Origin: Polyporus tsugae
Taxonomy: Eukaryota > Basidiomycota > Agaricomycetes > Polyporales > Polyporaceae
Length of the DNA: 64,000 bases
Reading direction: 5' to 3'
NCBI GenBank assembly: GCA_024305745.1
Contig: JAHRBS010000010.1
Location: forward strand, 3,107,501-3,171,500
Made by a program: the position numbers and the translations under genes. The notes under the pieces were generated by a model. That model saw only the letters and a program-made list of their open reading frames with translations, made no database searches and was not told the DNA's origin. Of this stretch, positions 1 to 11,351 are shown piece by piece; position 1 is the first letter of the stretch, and each line of letters begins with the position of its first letter.

Positions 1-418
1 TGATTATAGTGTTGGGGCTTACCTGACTGCTCAAGTCTGATAATTGGACAGGCTCGGGGTCGTAAATTGTGACCGACTTCACGCCGGCAAGGATGACGTT
101 TTTGGCTGCCATGTACAGTGTATTGGCAAGGCCGTTGCTAAGAAGAACGCGCAGCAATCGGAAAACGCACCGATTTCCACACCAAGACCCTTCACACCCA
201 CGATGAGCACATTGGACGCTGCCATGCGTTTCATGGCTGCAAGCAGGACAGTTAAAATCAACACAATTGCAATATATGCGGGATTTGGAGCTAACCTTCG
301 TGCCCAAGCACGTAGCTAGAGAGGGATGGTAAGTACTAGGACGCGTCGCATATAGCTCTCAGACGTACAGTTGACGGGAGTACAACCCCTCGTCAATCGC
401 GGCTTCATCAACATCCAT
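1..418 (-). CDS. UBA1: Ubiquitin-activating enzyme E1, N-terminal exons (partial)
   Basis: E1 enzymes adenylate ubiquitin and load it on a catalytic cysteine before transfer to E2 enzymes. Only the first four coding exons are present: 418-369, 315-296, 236-171 and 105-23, separated by canonical introns of 53, 59 and 65 nt. The gene then runs off the window edge inside a fourth intron. The spliced product starts [18 protein letters not shown], then [17 protein letters not shown] and [14 protein letters not shown], which is the conserved N-terminal Rossmann start of the inactive adenylation half of UBA1. Start chosen because this ATG precedes the conserved GLYSRQLY block directly. The gene is divergent from DPH6, 282 bp away. 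The catalytic cysteine region lies outside the window. Identification is firm; the rest of the gene cannot be judged. Confidence 0.93.
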
Positions 419-700
419 CGCGGATAGGAGGTTCGTGGCCGACATGATTCGTGAAGGAGAGAGTAGAATACAACGGATGAGAGGGAGAGGTAGTGGTGGA
501 TGTCGGGCAGAGAGGATCCTGTCCAAGGATCCTCGGCTGTGGCGGGATTACGGTAGATTACGACGCGCTTGTCGCGCACGCGACTCTGACGTAAGCCGTC
601 TGCGCAGTGTGATCTAACCTTGATGTCGGGGCGCCTATTGAATGCAGTCGCTTGATCCTGCTTCGTCTCAGCTGTTCCTCTTCAGTTCACGCAATCAGCC
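419..700. promoter_or_regulatory. Shared divergent promoter region UBA1/DPH6
   Basis: The 282 bp between the UBA1 start codon (minus strand) and the DPH6 start codon (plus strand) must contain both 5' regions. I see no convincing TATA box. The assignment rests on position only. Confidence 0.5.
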
Positions 701-3341
701 ATGAAATATGTCGCATTGCTAAGCGGCGGAAAGGATAGCTGCTATAACCTCTCCCACTGCGCCAAAAACGGTCACGAACTCGTCGCGGCAGCTTCTCTGG
801 GTCCTGAGCAGGGCAAAGGTTCGGCCATAACCAAGCTTCCCCGATGATCCCTTCCGACCCCGTGCAAATCAGAGGAACTCGACTCATATCTCTACCAAAC
901 CGTCGGTCAAGACGCAATCGAATTTGTTGCACGCGCGCTCGACGTGCCGTTGTACAGACGGGTGATTACCGGTGCAGCGGTAGACCAAGGCGGGGAGTAT
1001 GGTGGACGCGATCCATCCAAAAGTGGAGGAATACCCGGTGATGAGACGGAGGATCTCTACGAGCTTCTCCTCACAGTAAAGGTGCTCACGATTTTTGTCA
1101 TTTCTTCTATGGTAGTCCCACCCTCTTACCTGGATATCTTCAGACCCATCACCCAGAAGTACTCGGTGTCTCCGTGGGCGCCATTCTCTCAAACTACCAG
1201 CGCGTCCGTGTCGAGCATGTGTATGTCCTTGGCTCAGCGATAGAGAAGATATCTCCTCACGCCGCCCAGGTGCCGACGTCTTGGTCTAACACCGCTCTGC
1301 TATCTTTGGCAGCGGGACCAGGAAGAATTGCTCACCGAGATGATTGAAGCCGGGATGGAAGCCATCTTGATCAAGGTAGCTGGAATCGGTTTGACGACCA
1401 AGCATCTGGGAAAAACCCTGGCGCAAATGCAGCCTACATTGGTGAAGCTGGTAAGTGTAATGTCGTTCTTTGTTCCTTGTAACGATTTATGCTGAACCGG
1501 CCAGAACTCGTTATACGGATCCCATGTTTGTGGTGAAGGTGGCGAATACGAGACTCTAACTCTGGATTCGCCTATGTTCAAATACCGCATCAACCTGTAC
1601 GTAGATCTGGTTCTCCCTGTCACGTTGTTCTCATGCTGGATCCAGAGACGAAGTAGAGACTGTCGTCCACTCCGACAACGACTTCGCAACTGTGGCATAT
1701 CTCCGTATCAAGACAGCGTCGCTGGTGGCCAAAGAAAACCCCATTGAATCCCAAGTCGCTGTCCCTCCAATACTTTCGGAGACGTTTTCCTGTCTTCGTG
1801 ATGTTATCTCGGGTATCCCTTTGTCACAACCTGTGGTACATGCAAGAACCTCAGCAGAACGTACCGTTCCCATTGCAGCACCCGTAGCCCCCTCGAAGCG
1901 GGTTGGTAATTGGATAGCCGTGACTAATGTGCAGAGTGAAGTCGGCGAACAAGTCGGCGAGATATCCGTAGAGGATGAAGTGCGTGATTGCTTCGAAAAG
2001 CTCAGAGGTACGTCCGTGCCCTCTTCCACTAGACATTGGTAACGACCACTTACTTGATCATCTCAGAATCTCTAGCATCGCAATCGCTCACGCTTGCGAG
2101 CTGTGCTAACATCAACATCTTCATCTCTTCCATGGACCTCTTTGCCCGTGTCAATGCGGTATATGCTACATACTTCGGGACGAGCCCCCCCGCTCGTGCA
2201 TGCGTCGCTGCGGACCTACCCTCACCCATACGCGTTCGACTCGACTGCATCGCATATGCAGAACACAATGTCCAGGAGCGGCAAGCACTCCACGTCCAGG
2301 GGCTCAGTTACTGGGCCCCAGCGAACATCGGGCCATATTCGCAAGCAATCATCGTGAGTTCATGCCCAAGCCATTGCCGTGTCCCAGTTCTTAAACATTT
2401 TGCCATCTGCAGGTAGATCAGCGCGTCTTCGTCTCCGGGCAGATTGGACTCATCCCGAGCAGCCTATCCCTCCCTTCCCCACAAGCCCTCGCCGTCGAAG
2501 CAGCCCTTTCGTTCCAGCACGTCCACCGCGTCGTCGATGCGCTGAAGAACAACTCCGGAGGCGGATGGTCCGGCCACATGCAAGGCATCATCTACTGGCT
2601 TGCCAGAGAGGCGGACGTGCCAGCGGTTCGTGCGGCCAGCGCTGCGTACGCAGAAGTAAGTTCATTGTATCCTATCGATCTGGGACTGAAAAATGGATTC
2701 CTTATCCGATGCTAACTTCGCCTTCAGGACGCGAGCGTCCCTACAGTTTTCCTTGTCGTCCCCGAGCTCCCCAAAGGCGCACTGGTAGAGAAGCAGGTGA
2801 TCGTCCACACGGGACAGTGCGATATCACAGAGGACGACGGGACAGTCGTCCGTAGCCGCATAGTGCCTTCTTGGAGCGAAGGTGGGTGCTGGTGTTTTCC
2901 CCCAAACTGCACGGCGTCTCACCATCAGGAATTCTCACCAGAGCACCTTGAAGGGATCGAGGGCAAATTGCACTGGGAAGTATCCGAATTCAAAGAAACG
3001 CCCTCCAAAGTGGTCCTTGCGCTGGGCAGGGGCGACGCCCCACAGCATCTCGCGCAGCTCTCCAAGGTGGTCTCTCCGGATTCTCTAGGCTCCTCCGTGC
3101 TTTCCATGCGACTGTTCTATCGGCCCACCGCGGACAAAGGTATGTAATAGATTCTTCCCGATACGATGACAGCGGAGGGGGCATTCCTAACCATGCATCC
3201 TTCCCCTCAGCCGCAGCGACCATCGTATCGCTGTTCGCGACACCCGATGGCCCCGGTCCGATCACGCCCGTCCCGGTCAGGCATATTTCAAGCAGGGACG
3301 GCATCGACTGGGATTACGCGATATTCGCTCTATGTACATAA
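701..3341 (+). CDS. DPH6: Diphthine-ammonia ligase with C-terminal RidA-like domains
   Basis: Catalyses the last step of diphthamide synthesis on elongation factor 2, the ATP-dependent amidation of diphthine, in the cytosol. The N-terminus MKYVALLSGGKDSCYNL carries the PP-loop SGGKDS typical of the adenine nucleotide alpha hydrolase fold. After a first intron follow the family blocks ELDSYLYQTVGQDAIEFVA and LDVPLYRR, later VLGVSVGAILSNYQRVRVEHV. The C-terminal half holds two YjgF/RidA-like domains, the second marked by YWAPANIGPYSQAI and VFVSGQIGLIP around 2310-2480. This fusion is the usual fungal and animal architecture. Multiple short introns are present; the last exon ends at TAA 3339-3341. 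Start chosen because the PP-loop begins seven residues after this ATG. It is convergent with the sugar transporter downstream. DPH1, the first enzyme of the same pathway, lies 25 kb away in this window. Confidence 0.93.
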
Positions 3342-3638
3342 GACAACACTAGCCTATGACGGGTGTGTGGGTTTGCGTGCATGTGGTGGAGGGCATGTGA
3401 TGGTGCGAGGTGAAATAATATGCGATAGGATGATGTACAACAGGAACAGGAAGACAAATGTGACTGTATCACAGAACCGAGCCCAGTGTCCTTTCGCAGT
3501 CCACGAACCCGATGAAAGGGGAAGCACAAATTACATGGCCGCATAAGCAGCTGATCAGGCACAGCACACTATATTGCCCAGCAGGCACCGGCGCACGCCG
3601 CCAAATTGGACAGGGTGCGCAGGCAACACAGCATGAGA

Positions 3639-6157
3639 TCATGGTGTGCCTTCCTCTTGGAGGACCTTCAGTTCCGCAAGCCGTCTGCGCATCTGCTTCT
3701 CGGTGTGGGTCGGGGGAACCATACGTGCCAAGAGAGCGCCAAACTATACGGTACGGACCGGGTCAGTTATCGCAGGCCCACAAAGCACCTCACGGATCGC
3801 GCTCACTAATGTGCAGATACCACCGAACCGGAGCACCCACGCGACACCGTTCTTGCCATAGAGCGCCGTCTCGTGCGTCGGGTCGCCGTCCGACGGATCG
3901 ACGATGCTGAAAATCACGCTTGACGCAATCGCGACCTGCGGTGACCTCATAAGTATCATATCTAGGACCACATAGATAGCTCAAGAGCGGCGACTTACGA
4001 CGAACTGGGGCATGACAATGGCAAGGTTGTGAATACCGAGGATCGTTCCACCTGCGGCTGCCTCAGCCTCCGGAGGGACGGAATCGGGGTTCCGGTGCTC
4101 GAGCGACCTCCTGCGCACCAGAGGCGTGCGCTCGTCGTCTGGTATGTGCCTGCTGTTCCTTCCATTCGCGGGCGTGGACAGCGTCCGGCTATGCGATGGC
4201 CGCCGTGACCATTCGCGCGCGATCGCTTCCCCATCTTCCTCTGCCCCGCTCTCGCGCTCCTTGAGGAACTCCATGATGATCGCGAACGGCGCCCAGCACG
4301 CGACGGCCCAGCAGATGCCAACCAGAGAGACGATGACGATGGCATGCCAGACGCGGGTGACAAAGAAGGTGGCGAGAGAGAGGAAGGTGAAGAGCAGGAG
4401 TGCGCCTGTCCAGATGTTCCTGAGGAAGAATGGCATGATGGGCAGGCGAAGGGGCTTGTCATGCCGTGCGGCCTCGGCGCGCCATTCGTGAACTTGCTCG
4501 CGGAGGCGAGTAAGTTCGGCGTCTTCGTTTTCGTCTCCATGCGCTAACAGGGCGACATCGCGTCGCGTAAGCTGGGGGAGGATTGTGCCCGCCGCAACAG
4601 CAACTACAAAGGGGTGGTCAGAAATCGGTCCTTCGATAAGGTTTGAAGGGAAGGTATTATACTCAGGCTGTAAATCAGCATAGCGAATGCGCCAGTTCGG
4701 GTAGCGAGGTCATGATCAGGCTCCCTGCCCAGCTCATAGGCCATTACTTGACCAATATATGTTGTGCTGGTGCCCTGCATCAGTACGACACTCTCGCTGA
4801 CTGAGAAATGACGTACGAATAAAACAGGAAGGGGAACCATCCCATAAACGCAAACACTTGCACGTAACATACACGGCGAATGGGCTTTGGAAGAGTTAAG
4901 ATTGTGTTCCAAATGTTGGTCAATATATCACGCATGCTCGTACTGGAGGACAGTGAGCGAAATGAGTTTCCAAACGATTATGCACGACTAACACCGACCT
5001 CTTCTTTACACGGGGCTGTTCACGTTCCTTCTCTTCTTGGGTCCAACATGTAATCCACACAGTCCCTGAGAGAATAATCATACAAACGACACAGAATTTG
5101 CGGAACTGCGATCCTCCGAGCAAGCGGAGGATAGGCAAATTCGCCAGAGGCAAGAACCCTGAGTACGTATCAGTCCAAGTCCTACTAAGGATGCAGGACG
5201 GTTCGTACCGAAGCCGAAACCGATGATGTTCCCGGCGTTAAGCATCCGACTATGCCACGCGTTGGCGGCATTGAGTTGTTCGGGCGGTGTGATATCAAGG
5301 AGGAGGTTTCGAAGGGAGGCTTGGAGAGCATTCAAGGCGAAGTCGAGCAAGTAGAACGACACGATAGCAAAGCCAATTGCTGTGTTTTGTACCTGTTGGA
5401 CACATCTGCATTAGAGGTGACCATTTATAAATCGATGACGTCCAAACTGACTGTCTTGCTGTACTTCGGATCCCAACTGCCAGCGCCGCCGCCGAGGACG
5501 TCAACGAAGAACGAGGCGATCTCGCGGCAGTAGGCGATTGTCAAGGTCGAGAAGACGAGCACGATGGTCGAGAGAACAATCCAATACCGACGCCTGTATT
5601 TCGACGTCGACGCATCCGAAATGGCACCTAAGTCGGGCAAGCATTAGCGTGCGACTACAATGACATCGTGTCCCTGTCGAGAACGCCTGACAAAGCTCGC
5701 TTCCTACTCACCGATGACTGGCTGGGCGATCAAACCGCTGATAGGGCCCGCGAGCCAGACAAGGCTCGTGAGCTGCTCCGAGAGCCCAAGGTCCAGCAGG
5801 AACGGCGTCCCATATCTGCGGCCATACAATCAGAACCCGGGACATGGCATGCCGTAAGACAGCGTGTATATCTCACCCCAGCTCGACCGTCCACGCGACC
5901 TGCGACCCTCCCATCGCAATGCTGAGGTTGAACAGGTCCAGCGCGGACATCCTATTCTTCTCGCCCGCCGTGTCTGCCGCGGGAGGTTTCGCGGTCCCAC
6001 CGCCATTCGCCCCGCTCACCGAGGGCCGGCTCCCGCTCCCGCTCCTGGTGTCCTGGAGATGCTTTGATGTTCTGCGGCCACGGCCACCCTGACGCGCCGG
6101 CCATGCGATCTGGGAAGTCGGGTCTGGATCGGCGTCCACGTTGGCGGGGAAGGTCAT
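3639..6157 (-). CDS. Sucrose/alpha-glucoside type sugar transporter (GPH/MFS)
   Basis: A 12-helix proton/sugar symporter of the plant SUT / S. pombe Sut1 / animal SLC45 group, expected in the plasma membrane. Exon 1 starts at ATG 6157 and encodes a polar N-terminus followed by helix 1 (LSIAMGGSQVAWTVELGYG), the family hallmark. Next exons encode LVWLAGPISGLIAQPVIG and AISDASTSKYRRRYWIV, the loop between helices 2 and 3. Then come LLLDITPPEQLNAANAW and GYIGQV-type helices, and a long polar loop near 4080-4230 with a basic, serine-rich stretch. The C-terminus reads ARMVPPTHTEKQMRRRLAEL and stops at TGA 3641-3639. At least seven exons with short introns. Substrate is inferred from family (sucrose, maltose or related glucosides) and cannot be fixed from sequence. 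A long cytoplasmic loop before the last helices is common in fungal members. Confidence 0.88.
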
Positions 6158-6761
6158 TGTGCAGACCTGTGGCGGTCGCAGTCAGAGGGCAAGTGGAACG
6201 AGCGATGCGCTGGCAGCTCAGTTGGGAGAGATGTGGGGGGTTGGGATATATGGGGTACGCGACGAGCACTGTCGGGTCGAAAGAGGATGAATTGAAGAGA
6301 ACGTATTAGGACGTATTAGAACCGCGCGCTGAGCAACCTGCCCAGTGCCCATTGCCTGCCACCGCCGCCTCCAAGTCCTCCAATTACGACACTCGGCAAC
6401 ATCCGTACAGCTCCCCATCTCAGATCCCTTCCTGCCTCTAAGCTTCGCCAATATGAATGCCAGCGGAGCACAGTCTGGTATTGAATATTCATGACCACAC
6501 GAGCACGTATACGGCACTCAGTACTACACCTGGCCACCGCGCATCCATCACCTACAAAAACCAATGCAACAACAACAGAGCAGAGTACACAGCGAATGCG
6601 GCCAGCCAACTTGATGAATACAGGCCACTCGTACACCTCACTCGCCAATTCGAGTGCTGTACAACCGTCAAGGAAAAGCCCCCTCCTGACCTCCAAGAAG
6701 CCCACCACGCGGCGACCAGGGGTCAATATCAATACCAGCCTGCGGCTTCGGCCCGCCCCTC
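6158..6761. other. Intergenic, transporter promoter and AVO2 3' flank
   Basis: Both neighbours are on the minus strand, so this stretch holds the 3' flank of the ankyrin-protein gene and the 5' region of the transporter. Open frames here have no recognisable protein similarity and I see no repeat or RNA gene. Confidence 0.6.
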
Positions 6762-8865
6762 CTATCGGACCACCGCGTTCACCGACGCGTTTCTCCGATG
6801 GCTGCTGCCGGAAACGTGCGAGTCCATGCTCGTCTTGTGCGGCAACAGCAGGTTGAACGGTAGTCGCCGCGAATGCGTCGGTGCGGTCGCGATCGTCGGC
6901 GTCATCGACCGCTCTGGCTCCTCCGCCAGTGGAGGCGGTGGGAACCGCGCGTAATCGCTCGGAGGTCCGGTGTACTCGATGCCCGGCACCGCATGCTGCA
7001 CGCTCCCGGAACGTGGCATGCCCGCCGTTCTTGACGTCGAATGCTGCGTGGGGGTGGGGAGCGCGGACGACTCGCCTGGTGGCGAAGAGAAGTTGCTCGT
7101 TGGTTTTAGCATCGCAGGGCTCGTCCCAGACCGACTTCGGGGCTCCCCTTGGCTGGGAGGAACCGACAGCGGTTGGGGATTTGTCCGCAATTGTGCTGCG
7201 GAGGCGGACGGTCGTAACCGACGGCGGGGGGCAACCGAACCGATCGTTCCTATTGACGACAGTGCGGAAAGGTCGTCCATGTCTTTCGGTGGGGGTGCTG
7301 GGGGCGATGTAGACTCAGTCTGGGACGGGTTGTCGGTCGATGCCGTGGTAGCGCTTCCGCTGCGTTGTCGCATCTTGTACTTCTCCATCGCATCCGCATC
7401 CCGCTCACGCATTCGAGTGGCGATCGGCGACAAGGCAGACGCGGGATTTGAATTGCCACTAGCTAGGAGGGTGGCGGAACAAGGTTGTGAGACGGGAGAC
7501 GTGGCGAAACCAAACGTGCTACTTGTTGAGCTGGCTGACGGTTGTCCAGGAGAGTGCGACCCTGAAGGCAGAGGTGCAGGACGTCTTGACGGCGATGACC
7601 AAAATCTCGAGGAGGATGGCTGTGGTGGATGGCCTTCAAGCAGATCGCCGCTGTTCGATGTTGTCGTCGTATGGCTCGTCCCTGAACCACTCCTCATCCG
7701 AACCGAGCCGTTAAGACCATGCGTATACTCCCTCGGCGATGGAGGGTATATTTGCATATTCGCAACGCCGTTCCATTCGTTTCCCCGTGCGGCAGCCTGC
7801 TGGAACACATTCCGCCGTGCCTTCTTGTTATTCTCGAACTGTATTCGAGCTGTGTCTTGCAGCGCGTCTCGAGTGCTAATTCTGCAAGACGTTTTGATTG
7901 AATATCCGCTTCATATAAAAATATTTCGTGCACATACGAGTACGCGTAGTCGGATGGCGTAAACCCTTGGTTATTCCGCGCCGAGTATTGACATCCGCGC
8001 TCGATCAAAAGCTGGACAATCTGTGGGAAGCGAATGTGAGCGGTCGTGATCCCCCCTAAGGCATAGCGGCGGGGAACGCACCGTAACGTTGCCCCAGGCG
8101 CTGGCGCTGAAATGGTATGAGTTTTTTTTCGATCTCGGGATTGGACGGCGAGCGAGGCTCACTAGTGCAGCGGTGTGTTACCCTCGTTGTCAGCCAGGTC
8201 AAAGTCGCCACCGTAATCACAAAGCATCTGCGGGATGCAGATGAGATGGTTGGGAACAGTTGGCGCAGGAAGGGAATGAACGCCACAAGCTCACCCGAAC
8301 AAGCTCCTCGTTGCCCTTCAGCGCCGCCACATGTAGCGCGGTCTTCCCTTCCATGTTTGCCCAATCCAGGATGTCAGGGTAGCGGTCGATGTACATGCGG
8401 GCCATTCGGAGGGTAGCTCCGAGGAAATCCTGTTCAGAGGGGCCGTTCGATTGGGAATATGAGAGGGGCGGACGTGCTTCGGCGAGCAAAATGAGGATGG
8501 TGTTGTTTTCTGAGTCCTGTCATCGTCGAAGAAAGAGTATTGGCAAACGCCGCAACAAAAGGACTGAAGCGGGCGCACCTTGCTGTACTCATGGTTGTAG
8601 TCGTGGTCATCGTGCCCGCTAGTAAGGAGGAATTCGAACGTCTCCTCGTGTCCTAGTATCGCCGCCCATGCGAGGGAGGTGTAGCGTTTGTGGTAGGGGT
8701 CGGGATTGCGCATGTCCGTGCGCTTGACAAGCCGTTTGACGAGAAAGAGGTTGTTCTCTAGCCGACGCGCAGAAGTCAGCCGACCTGCGGACGATGGGTA
8801 AACTCGAAGACGAACATACCTTTCACGGCCCTGCGGAGGCGGGCGGAAGCGTCCTTCTCTGCCAT
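6762..8865 (-). CDS. AVO2: Ankyrin-repeat protein, AVO2-like TORC2 subunit
   Basis: Avo2 is a non-essential ankyrin subunit of the TORC2 kinase complex at the plasma membrane. Exon 1 (8865-8820) encodes MAEKDASARLRRAVKG, joined after a short intron to ENNLFLVKRLVKR, which matches the Avo2 N-terminal pattern of a polar helix followed by NLLIVKRLLRR. Ankyrin repeats follow: YTSLAWAAILGHEETFEFLL, GKTALHVAALKGNEELVR, GNTPLHYASAWGNVTVVRCL and GFTPSDYAYS. The last large exon is a low-complexity Ser/Pro tail of about 300 residues ending SVNAVVR at TAG 6762-6764. The order (compact ankyrin block, then disordered tail) fits the fungal Avo2 family. It is divergent from STEEP1 (379 bp). A generic ankyrin protein is the alternative; I favour AVO2 because of the N-terminal helix and repeat number. 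Confidence 0.8.
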
Positions 8866-9244
8866 GGAGGATGACGGGAGAGGTGGGACGGGTGGGACGG
8901 AGAGGATGGATGTGGGGGGGTGACGGCTATAGGGGAGCTTAAGTTAAGATCCCCCCTGCAGTGCACAGCCCAAGCAAGCAATAATGAGGAGAAACGATCA
9001 CGTGCCGGTCCCTCGAATAGAAAGACGTAATTTGGCGTCCGTCACGGCGTACGGAGCCTTCGGCAGACCGCCTTCCAACCGCCTTCGCCTGATTTCATTA
9101 CGCACGCGCAGTGCCAGGAGTCTGCCGAGCCTTGTCCTCGCCACGGTCCTGCTGCCTTGCCACCATCCGTCTCCGAACCCGCGCTCTGCGTCTCTACTAC
9201 TAGCGAACCCCAACGACAGCCGTCCCCTTTCAATCAATTCCGCC
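8866..9244. promoter_or_regulatory. Shared divergent promoter region AVO2/STEEP1
   Basis: 379 bp between two divergent start codons. It contains pyrimidine-rich tracts on the plus strand leading into the STEEP1 start at 9245. No specific factor site is claimed. Confidence 0.45.
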
Positions 9245-10003
9245 ATGCCCAAGGTCGTCTCCCGGTCTGCCATCTCCTCATCCACGGATGGTCAGTTTCA
9301 GCCCAGTACCGACCCTAGCACAAACGTTCGGCGCACTGATTCCCCGCTCCCATTGTTCGACCCGCTCTCTAGCGCGTCCCACCGCTTCATCAGCAGCAGC
9401 CCTCCGCGTCTATTGTGTGATATTTCGCCCGTCTTCCCTGACCTAACAGCTCACCCGTTTGTTCTGAACAGATTGCATCTGCGGCGAGTTTATTGTGCGT
9501 CTCCTCTAGCCCTTTGCCGTGCCCCGTCCTCGACGGCTGATTCATCATTCATGCGGGACTGTATATCACACACACACGTCCGGCCCTGCAGCTTGTCATT
9601 GACAAGAGCTTGACCGCCCTGCCACGGCGACAGACAGACGGCGCAGTCGTCATCCGCTGCCAGGACGCCGACGACGCCAAGGCCCGCGTGTTCAAACTGA
9701 ACGCGACGGCCAAGGACCCAATCCTCATCGAGCGGTGAGTCTTCTCCGACTTCTCTTCTGTCCGATGGGCGCAGCCGCTGACCCCGTTCCAATCGCGCTG
9801 TCAGACAAGGTGGGCATGAGAAGCAGTACAGGTTCCACTGTCCCCGCTGTGCACTTCCTGTTGCATATCAGTCCACACCGCCTCCTCTAAAGTCGGGGCC
9901 ATACCTGTACATCTTCAAGGGTGCCCTCAGTCAAACTCAAGGCCAAGTGCCACCAGATGCATTCGAACATGAAAACCTGGTGTCCGACACCAATATCGCC
10001 TGA
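9245..10003 (+). CDS. STEEP1: STEEP1 (CXorf56/UPF0428) homologue
   Basis: Five exons can be placed exactly: 9245-9290, 9373-9414, 9472-9494, 9592-9734 and 9805-10003, giving about 150 residues. The product begins MPKVVSRSAISSSTD, nearly identical to the human STEEP1 start, and continues LRVYYCICGEFILVIDKSL, where the YYC codons are split over exons 2 and 3. Later blocks are KQYRFHCPRCALPVAYQS and YLYIFKGAL, again the family pattern with paired cysteines (CIC and CPRC) that look metal-binding. In animals STEEP1 assists ER exit of STING. Fungi lack that pathway, so the ancestral role is probably a more general endomembrane or splicing-linked one; this is an inference. The 23-nt exon 3 is unusually short. 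Start is fixed by the conserved MPKVVSRS. Confidence 0.93.
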
Positions 10004-10129
10004 GGTCACACGAGCGACACGGAGCTCATGCTACGCGATGTCCATTTGCATTCAGTGACATGTACTTCGTGACCGTCTTTCATTCATGCTGCAGGCGCCC
10101 ACGCGAATGTAACGCAGAACAAGGAGCCC

Positions 10130-11250
10130 GATGTATTTCATTGGCGACATTGTCAGTATGCCTACTTTACATGTGTTCTATTTGTAGACTAGACGTTGGG
10201 CAGGGAAACTAGACGTGACCTACCGCATGTCTTCATGGTGACTATCGCCTTTATAGTTAAGTCTGCGGGTTTGACATCAGTCAGCATACCGACTTTAACA
10301 CACGACAAATAAGACAGCGACAAGCGAAGAAGGAAGCGTCAGATACCGTTGTAGAAAAGGTTTACTCAAGACACCGATGCCGTAGCACCGGCGTTCGTAC
10401 AGTGTGAAGTATGTCATCACCCGCATGGACAAGGGCCAGGAAGAATGAAAGCGAAAAGGGAAAGGGGAATGAAAAAGACGTACCGTTTGAATACCTAGCT
10501 TCCCACCGCAAACGGAGTCGCCGAGAACCTCCATGCGCATCGCGGAGAACATGCATGTTCGTTCCTGGTCGCTGAAGAGACGAACACATGTCAGCACACG
10601 TTCCAAACCGCCACGTCACGTCGAAAAGCAGGATAGGTAGACTCAGATACCGTTGTAGAGTAAGGTAATTTCACAACGCACGGGGCGTTCGTATGTTTGG
10701 GAATATAGATAGCATCATCGAAAGGCGCGAACAGGACCAGGACTCACCTGGGTCACATCGAAACCGAACACCGCGCACGCGATGCCACAGAGGTCCCGAC
10801 CCTCGCAAAATCCGGTCGCGAGGATGCAGGAGGATCGGCGAAGCGGCCGTCGCTGACGGCCAGAGCAAGTCCAGAGCGTTCAATGGCAAGAAAAATTACC
10901 GCGCACAAGCGTCTATTTGTATGACAGGCGAGGAGGGCCAAATAACAGCAAATAAGTCACCCGCGCACGCGGATGTTTTCCCAAGCCTTCGGGCTCGATC
11001 GGTTCTTACAGAAAGCGACGTCGGACAAGGTTCAAGTTCGTCTTTGGCATCGGGCTGTCTGTGCGTCGGATGAATCTCGATTGCATCCCGCGAATGAAAC
11101 GCGTCAAAACCATCTTGCGTATGTTGGTACAGAAGCGAAAACGTGCAATGTACTTACGCACGCGTATTATGAAGGACAGCTCGATGGCAGACTGCTGATA
11201 GCACGATATGCAACTACAGAATAAGTATACATGGCTGTTGTACACAAAGG
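10130..11250 (-). other. Exon-like chain with internal duplication, unassigned
   Basis: Not recognised. The minus strand carries several open segments flanked by good splice signals, for example one ending at the donor gtaaga near 11019 with the peptide GFDAFHSRDAIEIHPTHRQ, a segment ending in VFGFDVTQ before gtgagt near 10747, and one ending in GGKLGIQT before gtacgt near 10483. No single combination gives a full gene without stops. Two sub-blocks are paralogous at DNA level: the 15-mer agataccgttgtaga occurs at 10341-10355 and 10645-10659, followed after 50 and 40 bases respectively by gcgttcgta. This suggests a tandemly duplicated, partly decayed multi-exon gene directly 3' of the terpene synthase. 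No family is claimed. It could also be a fast-evolving lineage-specific gene whose exons I failed to join. Confidence 0.3.
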
Positions 11251-11351
11251 AAGACGGATATGCAAAGCGTAGGAGAGGTCGTGTATGCGTGAGGGGTTAA
11301 CAGTATAGCTGTCCGTGGCGTGTCGTAGTGTCCGAAGCGGAGCGTCGTTCG

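Noticed and set aside
6970..7962. 330-residue open frame on the plus strand
   Set aside because: Exactly antisense to the AVO2 Ser/Pro tail; composition mirrors that exon and no domain is visible.
10745..10830. Possible P450 haem motif (GFCEGRDLCGIACA)
   Set aside because: Spacing of the conserved Phe, Gly and Cys does not match FxxGxRxCxG, and no I-helix or ExxR was found nearby.
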